47,997 nucleotides of DNA from Chroococcidiopsidaceae cyanobacterium CP_BM_ER_R8_30 (lineage in GTDB: Bacteria; Cyanobacteriota; Cyanobacteriia; Cyanobacteriales; Chroococcidiopsidaceae), in contig JAFASY010000206.1 in NCBI GenBank assembly GCA_019244235.1, positions 1 through 47,997 on the forward strand. Direction: 5' to 3'. The position numbers and the translations under genes are program-made. The notes below the pieces were generated by a model. That model worked only from the letters and a program-made list of their open reading frames with translations, did not search any database and had not been told where the DNA came from. Each line of letters starts with the position of its first letter. The stretch's first letter is position 1. Positions 7,964-16,861 of this stretch are shown here, in pieces.

Positions 7964-8800
7964 TTATGAAGGCTGAACCCGAGCATAAAATAGACCGCGA
8001 ATCTTAACATCTTTGGGATCGAGCGAACCCAAATCTGTATCAGAAGGCTGTTCGCTCTCGAAAGTACCAGCGATTTCACCCGTAGTGCTATCTACCTTCG
8101 CAACCTGGAAAGAGATCCGCCCCTTGAGAACATCTGCCTGCTTGACATTTGCCCGTTGTAGCTCCTCACTATCTGCTCGGCTAGGCAATGCGATCGCATT
8201 GTCATAGCCAGCAGTGACGCCACGACCTTTAGGATCGAGGAAGGCAGAACCCCGGTAGGAAGGAACTTTGAATTCGCCGTCAAAGTCTGTTGAGGTATTA
8301 ATGCTCGTCAAGCCTGGTTGGGTTTGAGCTACCAGATTTTTAACAGTAAACAGGAAAGGCACTCGTTCCCCGCCAGGGAGTTGGACGGTTATGGGTTGGA
8401 AGTCAAGTCCATCCTTCTCTAAGAAGGTCATGCTACTATCCTCATTGATTTTCAGATCGCCTTGTACTTGGTCAAGGGTAGAGGTGTAGCGAGTCAGCAA
8501 TTTGCCAGCCACATACTCTGCTTCTTGCCGCTTGTTAACGGGTTCTTCTTTCACAAAGAAAGTGGTTGGCTCTAAACACAGTTCTTTCATCACATAGGAC
8601 TGACTCGAATCGATCGGGATGGAGCCGCGACTCGTTTCTGTCAGTTGCGGACATTTGTTAGCTAAGCCAGTGCCTCGGATCTGATCGTAGGTCAGCAAGT
8701 CCCTGGTGCCACTAGTGCCAGTTGTTGGTCCCTCACTGCAAGCAGTTAATACCCCTAGGCACAACGCCAGGAATGCAGCAATTAAAGCGCGATACCTCAT
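7964..8800 (-). CDS. psbO: photosystem II manganese-stabilising protein PsbO
   Basis: The extrinsic 33-kDa subunit that stabilises the Mn4CaO5 cluster of water oxidation on the lumenal face of photosystem II. From the ATG at 8798-8800 it has 278 residues. The N-terminus MRYRALIAAFLALCLGVLTA precedes a Cys, consistent with an export signal that ends in a lipobox-like LTAC. The mature part shows DLLTYDQIRGTGLANKCPQL with the first disulfide Cys, KELCLEPTTFFVKEEP with the second, and the beta-barrel sequence with RGSAFLDPKGRG and PFLFTVKN. GAGG lies seven bases ahead of the ATG. An upstream alternative start would add eight residues (MDSNIEVD) that do not look like a signal peptide, so I prefer 8800. 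Two hairpins follow the gene. Confidence 0.97.
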   Translation of the reverse strand: MRYRALIAAFLALCLGVLTACSEGPTTGTSGTRDLLTYDQIRGTGLANKCPQLTETSRGSIPIDSSQSYVMKELCLEPTTFFVKEEPVNKRQEAEYVAGKLLTRYTSTLDQVQGDLKINEDSSMTFLEKDGLDFQPITVQLPGGERVPFLFTVKNLVAQTQPGLTSINTSTDFDGEFKVPSYRGSAFLDPKGRGVTAGYDNAIALPSRADSEELQRANVKQADVLKGRISFQVAKVDSTTGEIAGTFESEQPSDTDLGSLDPKDVKIRGLFYARVQPS

Positions 8801-8992
8801 GTCAACCTCAATGTTTGAGTCCAATATTTATATTTTCTTATGGGTTCTATAATGGTTTGACCAAAAGCCCAGGACATAATTTTACACGGGTTTGTAGTAT
8901 TTTTTGCAGTATTTAGGGTGCTGGCAAGAGGGACGACACTGGGAAATCTCCGGTAAATTTGAGGTGACTGAACTTAGCAGAGTAATGATGGC

Positions 8993-9337
8993 ATGAAAAG
9001 CAGCAGCAATTTCGATGTGGAGCAATGGCAGTCAGAGCTGCAAGCTGTTGCCACTGTTGTCCGAACTTTAGCTCAAAAGAAACAAGGGGATAGCCTCGCC
9101 CTCTTAGCACTGCTAAGGAAGTTAGAGGAATTGCATCGAGAGATCCGGGAAGGAATTTTCCAGGCCTCTTTACCAGATAACCGTCAGGCACTGTATATGT
9201 TGCTAAAAGATATTCAGTCGGAAGGAGGCTGGCCTTACATTCAGCATATGAAGCTGGAAGCTTTTTTAGCAAATTTGCTAATGGAGGTAGAAGCGAAACC
9301 TGATGATTTTGCCAATGATAAATCAGAAGCCGAGTGA
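8993..9337 (+). CDS. conserved hypothetical helical protein upstream of ftsQ
   Basis: A 114-residue, mostly alpha-helical soluble protein of unknown function. It starts MKSSSNFDVEQWQSELQAVA and continues through charged helices (LLALLRKLEELHREIREGIF, then SLPDNRQALYMLLKDIQSEG). There are no Cys clusters or membrane spans. It sits about 100 bases ahead of ftsQ on the same strand, where many cyanobacteria have ddl; a role with the division operon is guilt by association only. psbO starts about 190 bases away on the other strand, so the two share a divergent promoter region. Confidence 0.8.
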   Translation: MKSSSNFDVEQWQSELQAVATVVRTLAQKKQGDSLALLALLRKLEELHREIREGIFQASLPDNRQALYMLLKDIQSEGGWPYIQHMKLEAFLANLLMEVEAKPDDFANDKSEAE

Positions 9338-9438
9338 ATTTTTGTGTCTGAATTGATGACAAGCGAGTTGAATCATTGACAGACCATTGTGTAAAGTACA
9401 TACCTGTTGTATTCAACACTGTCTTTTGAGGGTTAAAG

Positions 9439-10287
9439 ATGACCAGTATTCCATCAGGCACTCGCTCAAGGCTAAGCCAACGGCGGCATCCCCCACAGCT
9501 TAAGCCTAGGGTTGAATTATTTCAGACATTTTGGCGAACATTAGTAATTCTTGGGCTCTCAAGCGGTTTGGCTTGGGAGATGACCAGACCAATTTGGGTC
9601 TTACGGCAATCTAGCCAAATTGTGATTCTAGGCAATCACTTGCTCTCAGCGCAGGCAATTCGGTCACTTTTACCGCTGTCATACCCTAAATCGTTGCTGA
9701 AAGTTGAACCAGCAGCACTTGCTCATGTTTTAGTCGCACAACCAGCCATTGCTAATGCCAACGTCACTCGTCAACTCTTTCCTCCTGGTATAACTGTCCA
9801 AGTCAGAGAACGAGTCCCTGTGGCAATCGCCCTGAGACAGGGCTCTCTAGACAGCGATACCACATCAATAAAAGCATCGATGGGGTTACTAGATGAGGAT
9901 GGTGTATGGATACCGCTTAGGAGTTATCTAGCTCTGTCTCGTACCTCGCAACTACCGAGCCTCAAAGTGATTGGTTCGCCAGAGCAGTATCACTCCTACT
10001 GGGCTCAAATATACCAAACAGTCATTCACAGTCCCATAAAAATTTCTGAGATCGATTGCCAAGATCCAGCAAATTTAATGCTGAAAACTGAGTTAGGAAT
10101 TGTGCATCTTGGTCCTTACAGTTCTCAGTTGGCTGAGCAACTTGACGTACTCGCCCGCATGCGGCAACTACCCACACATGTCAGTCTTAGTCAAATCGCT
10201 TACATTAATCTCAAAGATCCCAGACATCCTTTAGTTCAGATGAAACAGACCATGAAGCCGATCAGCGCCGACTCTCCACAGCTCTAA
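9439..10287 (+). CDS. ftsQ: cell division protein FtsQ/DivIB
   Basis: A bitopic membrane protein of the divisome, linking the cytoplasmic ring to septal peptidoglycan synthases. The 282 residues hold a short basic cytoplasmic tail, one membrane helix at about 30-50 (FWRTLVILGLSSGLAWEM), a POTRA domain at about 55-130 (QIVILGNHLLSAQAIRSLLP, then FPPGITVQVRERVPVAIAL), and a beta domain to about 265. The order FtsQ then FtsZ is the usual bacterial arrangement. GAGGG lies six bases before the ATG. The C-terminal tail is short and polar. Confidence 0.9.
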   Translation: MTSIPSGTRSRLSQRRHPPQLKPRVELFQTFWRTLVILGLSSGLAWEMTRPIWVLRQSSQIVILGNHLLSAQAIRSLLPLSYPKSLLKVEPAALAHVLVAQPAIANANVTRQLFPPGITVQVRERVPVAIALRQGSLDSDTTSIKASMGLLDEDGVWIPLRSYLALSRTSQLPSLKVIGSPEQYHSYWAQIYQTVIHSPIKISEIDCQDPANLMLKTELGIVHLGPYSSQLAEQLDVLARMRQLPTHVSLSQIAYINLKDPRHPLVQMKQTMKPISADSPQL

Positions 10288-10630
10288 GCAAGCTTCAAAA
10301 GCAACAAACAGACTGTTTAAAAAATTTACCTTCTTCGTGCCTAGTTACACCATTGAATCTGAATTGCTCGTACATAATATCTAGTAATTTTGTGCATTAT
10401 GTTGGACAATCTTGATGAAGCCGACAGCAGAGCTGAAGCTACCACACAATCTCCAAAGGAGTTAGATGGGTAGCTGACTGTAAAATCGTTCCTTGTTTTC
10501 CACTTCTTTGGGGAAGTGAGGCGAGACAAACTAGTTGAGGTTTGCTCAATAAGTCTGTAGGGGGTTAATACAGTAAACTTTAAGCAAAATCTTGCCTTAA
10601 AAATTTGTTCATATACTATTCCTGATTCCA
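10288..10630. other. ftsQ-ftsZ intergenic region
   Basis: A 343-base non-coding gap. It holds two short plus-strand hairpins: CACTTC/GAAGTG arms at 10501-10518 and TTGAG/CTCAA arms at 10535-10549. An AT-rich stretch just before ftsZ (TTGCCT near 10590, TATACT near 10612) could be promoter-like, but the spacing is short. The length suggests that ftsZ has its own promoter(s) and a structured leader. No small gene is convincing here. Confidence 0.45.
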
Positions 10631-11896
10631 ATGACACTCAATAGTAAAAGTGAGCTTGCCAATCAAAGCTCCCAGCCTCCAGGGCAGCCAGGGCTACCAG
10701 GGATGATTAATTCTACCAATCCTTTTAACGCCTCTGGGCTAAATTTCGATCAGAACCACGATCCTAAGGGTCTACCAAAAGTAGGTGATCGCTTTGACGA
10801 TATTGTGCCAGGTCGAGTAGCCAACATCAAAGTCATTGGTGTTGGCGGCGGTGGCGGTAATGCGGTTAACCGCATGATTGCCAGTAATGTATCTGGGGTG
10901 GAGTTTTGGTCAATTAACACCGATGCCCAAGCCCTGACTCAAGCTGCACCCCTTAAACGGTTACAAATTGGTCAAAAGCTCACACGGGGTTTGGGAGCTG
11001 GCGGGAATCCTGCCATTGGTCAAAAAGCAGCAGAGGAATCACGCGATGAGATTACTGCCGCTTTAGAAAATGCTGACCTGGTTTTTATTACGGCGGGGAT
11101 GGGAGGTGGCACTGGCACTGGTGCCGCACCAATTGTGGCAGAAATAGCCAAAGAAATGGGCGCTCTAACTGTTGGGGTGGTGACACGTCCATTTATCTTT
11201 GAGGGCAGACGCCGTACTGGTCAAGCCGAGCAAGGAATTGAAGCACTGCAAAGCCGAGTGGATACATTGATTGTGATCCCGAATGATAAGCTGCTGGCAG
11301 TGATATCTGAGCAAACTCCAGTGCAAGAGGCTTTCCGGTTCGCTGATGACATCTTGCGTCAAGGGGTACAGGGAATCTCAGATATTATTACAATCCCAGG
11401 GCTTGTAAATGTTGACTTTGCCGATGTCAGAGCCGTTATGGCAGATGCAGGGTCAGCTTTGATGGGGATCGGTCTAGGCTCTGGCAAATCACGCGCGAGA
11501 GAAGCCGCTAATGCTGCCATATCCTCACCCTTACTAGAGTCCTCAATTGATGGAGCTAGAGGGGTTGTGTTTAATATTACTGGCGGCAGCGATCTTACCC
11601 TACATGAGGTCAATGCAGCAGCAGAAACAATCTACGAAGTTGTCGATCCCAACGCCAATATCATTTTTGGTGCAGTGATTGATGATAAACTTCCGGGCGA
11701 AGTCAGAATTACCGTTATTGCTACAGGATTCTCTGGTGAAGCTCAAGCCTCTCCTCCTCTCCCAGCGAGAGCAGCATCCAAGGCACGACCAATTGCTGCA
11801 GCTCCCCCACCAACTTCTGAGCCGGAGCCTAAAGAAAAACCTGGGTTAGACATTCCAGAATTCCTCCAAAGGCGGCGTTTTCCACGACCGCAGTAA
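10631..11896 (+). CDS. ftsZ: cell division protein FtsZ
   Basis: The tubulin-like GTPase that forms the cytokinetic ring. The protein has 421 residues. An N-terminal extension of about 60 residues is typical of cyanobacterial FtsZ. Then come [15 protein letters not shown], the tubulin signature [14 protein letters not shown], and the T7 loop region [12 protein letters not shown] Pro/Ala-rich linker follows from about 375, and the C-terminal peptide [13 protein letters not shown] is the conserved docking tail for partners such as SepF or ZipN/Ftn2. The ATG lacks a clear Shine-Dalgarno match. A hairpin shared with gshB follows the stop. Confidence 0.98.
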   Translation: MTLNSKSELANQSSQPPGQPGLPGMINSTNPFNASGLNFDQNHDPKGLPKVGDRFDDIVPGRVANIKVIGVGGGGGNAVNRMIASNVSGVEFWSINTDAQALTQAAPLKRLQIGQKLTRGLGAGGNPAIGQKAAEESRDEITAALENADLVFITAGMGGGTGTGAAPIVAEIAKEMGALTVGVVTRPFIFEGRRRTGQAEQGIEALQSRVDTLIVIPNDKLLAVISEQTPVQEAFRFADDILRQGVQGISDIITIPGLVNVDFADVRAVMADAGSALMGIGLGSGKSRAREAANAAISSPLLESSIDGARGVVFNITGGSDLTLHEVNAAAETIYEVVDPNANIIFGAVIDDKLPGEVRITVIATGFSGEAQASPPLPARAASKARPIAAAPPPTSEPEPKEKPGLDIPEFLQRRRFPRPQ

Positions 11897-11921
11897 GAGG
11901 AGTGGGGGTTACCCCCTCCTC
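11897..11921. terminator. bidirectional hairpin between ftsZ and gshB
   Basis: GAGGAG-t-GGGG pairs with CCCC-CTCCTC around a short loop, just after the ftsZ stop and overlapping the gshB stop. It is placed to end transcripts from both converging genes; the T tract is weak on either side. Confidence 0.6.
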
Positions 11922-12874
11922 TTCTCTACCCACTGAATCACCTGCTCACCCAAACGGGTACCCTCTAACCGATCGATTTCTCGTATGCCAGTCGGGCTAG
12001 TGACATTGATTTCGGTCAGATAACCACCAATGACGTCAATACCAACAAAAAATAGTCCATCTTGACGGAGTTTTTTCTCGATCGTGGAGCAAATCTTTTG
12101 CTCTTGTGGTGTGATTTCAGTCTTAGCTACCGTACCACCAGCTGCCATATTGTTGCGAAATTCACTACCACAAGAGATGCGATTGAGGGCACCGATTGGT
12201 TGACCATTCAGTAGAATGATCCGCTTATCTCCCTCCTTAGCTGCAGGTAAGTAGGTTTGAACCATAACTGGTACTTGACCTTGCAGCGTACCAAGTTCAA
12301 TCATGGAGTTGAAATTGCGATCGCCTGTTGACAAAAACACAATTCCTTCCCCAGCTTTGCCGCCCAAAGGCTTGAGAACCGCCTCTTTTTTTGCCTCGAC
12401 AAACTGTCTGATGAATTGCTTATCAGCGCTAACAATTGTTTCTGGCATCAATTGAGTAAACTGAAGACCATACATTTTTTCGTTTGCGGCTCTCAGTCCA
12501 TGGGGAGCGTTAATCACCAGGGTCTGGGATTGATCGATGTAGTCCAGAATATATGTGGCATAGAGATAAGCAACCGTAACTGGCGGGTCTGTTCGCATGA
12601 ATACAGCATCCATGGTTTCTAATGAGACGGCTGTGCGCTCGCCCAGCTTATACCAAGGATTTGCTGCCACCCAGCGCCCCTCTACAAGCTGCACTGGTTC
12701 TAACTGTAGCGGTTCTACGACAGCCCAAGCTTTGCCATCTACCACACTCAGCAGGTTAGCTTGACTCACGAAAACCTCGTGTCCCAAAACCTGTGCTGCT
12801 TCCATCAGTGCCACACTCGTATCGTGCCCTGGGTCGAGTTGGTGGATAGGATCGATAATAAAAGCGAGTTTCAC
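11909..12874 (-). CDS. gshB: glutathione synthetase
   Basis: An ATP-grasp ligase that joins gamma-glutamylcysteine and glycine to make glutathione. The 321 residues show the N-terminal MKLAFIIDPIHQLDPGHDTS, FMRTDPPVTVAYLYATYILD, KPLGGKAGEGIVFL (ATP-binding loop), RIILLNGQPIGALNRI and the metal-binding end EINVTSPTGIREIDRLEG. Its length matches bacterial GshB. The start codon is GTG, and the glutaredoxin stop lies two bases upstream on the same strand, so grxC-gshB should be one transcript. Confidence 0.97.
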   Translation of the reverse strand: MKLAFIIDPIHQLDPGHDTSVALMEAAQVLGHEVFVSQANLLSVVDGKAWAVVEPLQLEPVQLVEGRWVAANPWYKLGERTAVSLETMDAVFMRTDPPVTVAYLYATYILDYIDQSQTLVINAPHGLRAANEKMYGLQFTQLMPETIVSADKQFIRQFVEAKKEAVLKPLGGKAGEGIVFLSTGDRNFNSMIELGTLQGQVPVMVQTYLPAAKEGDKRIILLNGQPIGALNRISCGSEFRNNMAAGGTVAKTEITPQEQKICSTIEKKLRQDGLFFVGIDVIGGYLTEINVTSPTGIREIDRLEGTRLGEQVIQWVEKRRG

Positions 12875-12876
12875 TA

Positions 12877-13158
12877 TTAACTATCCACTATCTGCTGATC
12901 TGCTGTTAGGAGTTGATCGAGCTTACCCTGCGCGTCCAAGGCGTAAAGATCGTCACAACCACCCACATGCTGGTCATTAATGAAAACTTGAGGTACAGAG
13001 CGTTGCCCGTTTGCCCGCTTTTGCATCCGAGAGCGTGCAGTTTCATCCCCATCAATCTTGTGTTCGATAAACTGGACGCCCTTCCTGCTCAGCAATTCCT
13101 TAGCTCTGATACAAAATGGGCAGGTTCTCCAAGTGTAAATTTCAACCTTAGACGCCAC
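12877..13158 (-). CDS. grxC: glutaredoxin (GrxC type)
   Basis: A small dithiol glutaredoxin that reduces disulfides and glutathione adducts using glutathione. The active site is WRTCPFC near the N-terminus. The cis-Pro loop RSVPQVF and the glutathione-binding HVGGCDDLYAL are intact. I prefer the GTG start at 13156-13158, which gives MASKVEIYTW and 93 residues, because GAGG lies about six bases ahead. A longer frame from a TTG at 13206 would add 16 residues with no family match. It sits two bases ahead of gshB, pairing the enzyme that makes glutathione with one that uses it. Confidence 0.93.
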   Translation of the reverse strand: MASKVEIYTWRTCPFCIRAKELLSRKGVQFIEHKIDGDETARSRMQKRANGQRSVPQVFINDQHVGGCDDLYALDAQGKLDQLLTADQQIVDS

Positions 13159-13238
13159 GATAACCTCAACTTTGGAATTGCTCAACGTCAGCCAAGGAGC
13201 TACCAAGGCACAAAACGTTGAGTCATATTTATTAAATT

Positions 13239-14123
13239 CTAGATTGCTTCTCTATTGTTGTAGTTGGTCAACTCAAAACCTTTGGCAATCAATTCTGCAC
13301 GGACTTTTTCACTCATCAGGGCATCAAGTTCTGCCTGACCATTGCCTAACGGTCCATTCGTTGGCTCATCAGCAACCGCGATTGCTGGGTGGGAATAGAT
13401 TTCTACAAGATCCGCCTGGATCTGTGGAATCAGAGCGAGTAAGTACGCTTCAGTCATGCGTCCAGTAGCCAGTAGACCATAAACGCGCTCAACAAAACCA
13501 ATGCCTTTTAATTTCAGCTGCTGCTCCCCATAGTGACGAAGCCTGCTAAAGACAAAAGACCAAATCAGCTTAGTCATGAGATTGCTTTTGTCAAGCCCCA
13601 ATGTTAGCCTCAGTTCCTCAGAAGGGAGCCGGATAGCCTTAATCTTAAATTCGTCAGCTAATTCGACTAGAATGCGTAACACGACTGGATGCATGTGCAT
13701 ATGCAAATGCCCGTCAACATGAGAGAGCGGTAACCCAGTGGCACAAAATTTTTCTAGCTGAGCGCGGATTTCCAGCATGAGTTCCTGACGGGAAGCCCGG
13801 TTAAACTGGTAGCGCCATCCAATCTGCAAGGGGTTGTTAGGAAAGTTTCCAGTTGTGTCAACTAGATGTGAGATTTGCGAGGGTGGCAGTACTGCCTTGC
13901 CGCAAGTGAGAACCAGATGTAGCCCAACTGCCAGATTTGGGTGAGCTTGTGCTAGAGTCACTGCCTCATCAAACGCTCTTCCAGTCACCATCAGACTAGT
14001 ACTTGTCAGCACACCCCGTTCGTGTGCAGTGATAATAGCGTTATTGACACCAGTAGAAAATCCAAAGTCATCACCATTGATAATGGCAAATCGACGACGT
14101 GACTGGGGATGAGTTTGGTTCAT
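13239..14123 (-). CDS. hpnK: ChbG/HpnK family carbohydrate deacetylase
   Basis: A YdjC-fold metal-dependent deacetylase of 294 residues. It shows the N-terminal INGDDFGFSTGVNNAI (metal Asp pair), VGLHLVLTCGKAVLPP with a metal His, HVDGHLHMHMHPVV with the His cluster, and EIYSHPAI near the end. The wording is closest to the group annotated as hopanoid-biosynthesis-associated HpnK, with N-acetylglucosaminyl deacetylation of hopanoid glycosides as the proposed role. Other ChbG-like deacetylases act on chito-oligosaccharides, and no hopanoid genes are nearby, so the substrate is uncertain. Its ATG overlaps the rsgA stop as ATGA. Confidence 0.82.
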   Translation of the reverse strand: MNQTHPQSRRRFAIINGDDFGFSTGVNNAIITAHERGVLTSTSLMVTGRAFDEAVTLAQAHPNLAVGLHLVLTCGKAVLPPSQISHLVDTTGNFPNNPLQIGWRYQFNRASRQELMLEIRAQLEKFCATGLPLSHVDGHLHMHMHPVVLRILVELADEFKIKAIRLPSEELRLTLGLDKSNLMTKLIWSFVFSRLRHYGEQQLKLKGIGFVERVYGLLATGRMTEAYLLALIPQIQADLVEIYSHPAIAVADEPTNGPLGNGQAELDALMSEKVRAELIAKGFELTNYNNREAI

Positions 14124-15346
14124 GCTTCTTCAGCATCTTGGTATAGCTCTTGCAGCACTTGTTGTTGTGTGCGACGGGAGAGCCGACGATATTTCTTAGT
14201 CTCCAGTTTGGGTTCATACTGACTTTGACCCTTACTCTTCGTCTTCACCTTTAACTGGGATTCTGGCTCGGCTTGTTGGTTCAGCTCATCTTGGCGGGCA
14301 ATGACCTCTGCCAAAAATTCCAAGTAATGTTCGTAACGCTCCCAGTGCCCTCGAACCACACAATTTGGCTCATCTCGATGTAAACAATTGCCGAATTGGC
14401 AATTGCTTACAGCTAATCGTTGCCGAGCTTCTGGAAAAGCATACACCAAATCTTCAGGACTACAGTCGATATCAGGTTGGTTAAATCCGGGAGTGTCTGC
14501 TAGTATACCTCCAGATGGTAGCTCAAAGAGCTCGACATGGCGGGTGGTATGACGACCACGACTGAGTTTGCCAGAGATTTCTCCTACCCGTAAATCAAGT
14601 CCTGGGATCAACCTATTAATCAGGCTAGATTTACCAACACCAGAAGGACCAGCTAGTACAGTAATACAATCTTTGAGTAGCTCTGTGGAAGTCGCTGGAG
14701 CTGCTGAGAGCGAACCCTTGAGTTGTTGTCTCAATTCTATCAAGCCCATGCCGCTACTGACACTGATAAATAAAGGCTGGTATCCCCAGCAGTGAATGCG
14801 AGCATCAGTCGCCTGCAGCTGCTGTTCTGTAATGAGATCGCGTTTATTCAGACAGAGACAGACTTCTAAGCCAGTTAACTCGGCTTTAACTAGAAATCGA
14901 CTCAGTTGATATGCGTCTAATGGGGGGTCTCTTACGGCAAAGACTAGTAAGATTTGATGAGCATTGGCGATGGGGGGACGGCTCAGTTCAGTTTGGCGAG
15001 GTAAGACTTCAGCAATTGCGCCTCTGCCACCAGCCCAATCAGGCTCTACCACTGCCACGCGATCACCTACCATGACTTGTTGCCCAATTTTTTTAAGGCG
15101 CGAACGGCGAGTGCAGAGGAGGTGGGGAGATGAGGGGGTGGAGGGAACTCGGGAGCTAGCCCCGCGCGGGGGTTCCCCCTGTTGAGGGGACTGGCGTGGT
15201 CCCCTTTGGGGATTAGGGGGCAGAGGTAATGGGGGGGTGCTAGGTTCTGGCGTCTGATCTAAACGCACGCGGTAGTAGTTGGCTTGCGCTGCCAGCACTG
15301 TACCCAGTAGGGGTTTTAATTCTTCCAAGTCTGGGGAATTCCTCAT
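14120..15346 (-). CDS. rsgA: ribosome small-subunit GTPase RsgA with an inserted low-complexity segment
   Basis: A circularly permuted GTPase that helps 30S subunit maturation. The 408 residues contain an OB domain, then G4 (NKRD), G1 (GPSGVGKSSLINRL), G2/G3 (RHTTRHVELF, DTPGFNQPD) and a zinc finger (NCQFGNCLHRDEPNC). A basic C-terminal tail is long. Between YYRVRLD (about residue 29) and LLCTRRSRLKKIGQQ (about 76) there is an insert of some 45 residues rich in Pro, Arg, Gln and Ser. Its DNA (about 15110-15250) is a G-rich palindromic repeat-like element, in frame. The insert falls in an OB-domain loop. ATGA overlaps join it to the tusA-like gene before and hpnK after. Confidence 0.95.
   Translation of the reverse strand: MRNSPDLEELKPLLGTVLAAQANYYRVRLDQTPEPSTPPLPLPPNPQRGPRQSPQQGEPPRGASSRVPSTPSSPHLLCTRRSRLKKIGQQVMVGDRVAVVEPDWAGGRGAIAEVLPRQTELSRPPIANAHQILLVFAVRDPPLDAYQLSRFLVKAELTGLEVCLCLNKRDLITEQQLQATDARIHCWGYQPLFISVSSGMGLIELRQQLKGSLSAAPATSTELLKDCITVLAGPSGVGKSSLINRLIPGLDLRVGEISGKLSRGRHTTRHVELFELPSGGILADTPGFNQPDIDCSPEDLVYAFPEARQRLAVSNCQFGNCLHRDEPNCVVRGHWERYEHYLEFLAEVIARQDELNQQAEPESQLKVKTKSKGQSQYEPKLETKKYRRLSRRTQQQVLQELYQDAEEA
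15110..15250. repeat. dispersed-type palindromic repeat inserted in frame in rsgA
   Basis: The stretch contains a perfect palindrome CCCCGCGCGGGG (15160-15171), adjoining GGGG-tt-CCCC symmetry, and a stem with AGGGGAC/GTCCCCT arms (15185-15205, loop 15192-15198). G runs flank these. This layout looks like the repetitive intergenic elements of larger cyanobacterial genomes. Here it encodes a Pro/Arg-rich insert in RsgA without breaking the frame. Confidence 0.65.
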
Positions 15347-15600
15347 GCCGGGGCAGTTGGACGCCGTACTTGCAAAACAAAATAGTCAGCGCAGTCTGTA
15401 ATTTGTTCAATTTTGTAACCCGCCACAATCAAGCTATCGGGCACCTGCTCGATTGGTTCTCCTGGATCTAGCCATACTTCTAGTAAAGCACCTGGTGCCA
15501 TTCGTTCCAACCGGAGTTTAGTCCGAACAAAATTGAGTGGACAGGGGGTGCCGCGTAGATCCATCTGGGCATGGTTTGCCGCTTGAATTTCTTTATTCAT
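15343..15600 (-). CDS. TusA/SirA-family sulfurtransferase-like protein
   Basis: An 85-residue TusA-fold protein. The signature [19 protein letters not shown] carries the single catalytic Cys that holds persulfide sulfur in TusA-like proteins. It is followed by the family pattern [19 protein letters not shown] and a final beta strand (DYFVLQVRR). Known relatives relay sulfur for tRNA thiolation or other pathways, but the specific acceptor here cannot be read. The gene lies between dnaJ and rsgA with four-base ATGA overlaps at both ends, implying coupled translation. The ATG at 15598-15600 is chosen for that overlap; an internal Met before DLRG is an alternative. Confidence 0.88.
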   Translation of the reverse strand: MNKEIQAANHAQMDLRGTPCPLNFVRTKLRLERMAPGALLEVWLDPGEPIEQVPDSLIVAGYKIEQITDCADYFVLQVRRPTAPA

Positions 15601-16730
15601 CTTTGGAACAGATTCCCCAAGAAGCCTTCTAAACCACCTTTACCAGTACGATCCCCTTTAATTTTAGCCAGCTTTTCTAGCAGTTCCCGCTCATCAGGAG
15701 TGATTCTTGTAGGAATGTCGATTAAGATTGTGAGCAAATGGTCACCGCGACTTACCGGGTTTCCCAATCTTGGTACACCGCGATTTTCCAACGTCATAAC
15801 TGTATTAGGCTGTGTCCCTGGTGGGATCAAATGCTCCACTGGTCCGTCTACAGTATTTACCTCTAACCGACAGCCTAAAATTGCTTGGAGGTAACTGATT
15901 TTGATTGTTGATAGGATGTTAATCCCATCTCGCTGGAATTCAGAACTCTCATTGACAAACAAGTACACGTACAAATCTCCAGCTGGACCACCGCGTTGCC
16001 CAGCGTCCCCTTCACTGGAGATCCGTAAGCGAGTGCCATTGTCTACCCCGGCTGGAATAGTTAGCTTGAGCTTCTTAGTCACTTGATGTGCGCCCTTGCC
16101 ATCACAAGTATCGCACTTTTCCTCAATGGTCTGTCCTGAACCATTACAGGTGGGACAAACAGAGACTTGGGTGAAACTACCAAAGGGTGTTCTTGTGACG
16201 CGCCGTACCTGACCCGAACCACTACAGGTTGAGCAGGTACGAGACTTGGTACCTGGCTTAGCTCCAGAACCCCCACAGACTTCGCAAGTTTCTAGATGAG
16301 AAATGCGAATTTCCTTCTCTCCGCCAAAAACCGCTTCCCGAAATTCTAATTTCAGGTCTAAGCGCAAATCATCACCGCGAGTTGGACCACTACGCCTACT
16401 AGAGCGTGTTTGACCTGGCATCCCACCAGCAAAGCCACTAAAAAAGCTCTCAAAAATATCAGCAAAACCGCCCATATCCCCCATGTCGCCAAAGCCAGCT
16501 CCTGCCCCGGCTGCCACTCCGGCTTCACCAAAGCGGTTGTAACGTTCGCGGAGTTCTGGCTCTGAGAGAACCTCGTAAGCTCGGTTAATCTCCTTAAAGC
16601 GCTCCTCAGCACCAGGTTCCTTATTCACATCAGGGTGGTACTTCCGGGCTAAGCGGCGATAGGCTCGCTTGATTTCTTCTTTATCTGCATCACGAGAGAT
16701 ACCCAGAGTTTCGTAATAATCGCGGGCCAT
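15597..16730 (-). CDS. dnaJ: chaperone protein DnaJ (type I Hsp40)
   Basis: The co-chaperone that delivers clients to DnaK and stimulates its ATPase. The 377 residues show the complete type I order: J domain (2-70) with HPD in YHPDVNK, a Gly/Phe-rich linker (about 75-110), four zinc-finger repeats ([32 protein letters not shown]) and the C-terminal substrate domains with GDLYVYLFV. It follows dnaK by 131 bases on the same strand and overlaps the tusA-like gene by ATGA. Confidence 0.98.
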   Translation of the reverse strand: MARDYYETLGISRDADKEEIKRAYRRLARKYHPDVNKEPGAEERFKEINRAYEVLSEPELRERYNRFGEAGVAAGAGAGFGDMGDMGGFADIFESFFSGFAGGMPGQTRSSRRSGPTRGDDLRLDLKLEFREAVFGGEKEIRISHLETCEVCGGSGAKPGTKSRTCSTCSGSGQVRRVTRTPFGSFTQVSVCPTCNGSGQTIEEKCDTCDGKGAHQVTKKLKLTIPAGVDNGTRLRISSEGDAGQRGGPAGDLYVYLFVNESSEFQRDGINILSTIKISYLQAILGCRLEVNTVDGPVEHLIPPGTQPNTVMTLENRGVPRLGNPVSRGDHLLTILIDIPTRITPDERELLEKLAKIKGDRTGKGGLEGFLGNLFQR

Positions 16731-16861
16731 AGAGCGCTGCTTTAGTAGTGAAGATGAGAAAAACTAGTTTTTTTGTTGTGTCAGATGGTTCTATCATCAA
16801 TCTAGACTAAGAACCCCATTTACAGCAAGGAAGCCTTGTCCTCTTCTTGACCTCCGTTCTC

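Noticed and set aside
7774-8079. 101-codon minus-strand frame overlapping the psbO end
   Set aside because: Runs through the terminator hairpins and overlaps psbO in another frame; low-complexity translation with no match.
8913-9461. 182-codon minus-strand frame over the region upstream of ftsQ
   Set aside because: It lies opposite the 114-residue gene and the start of ftsQ, has no family pattern, and those plus-strand genes have better support.
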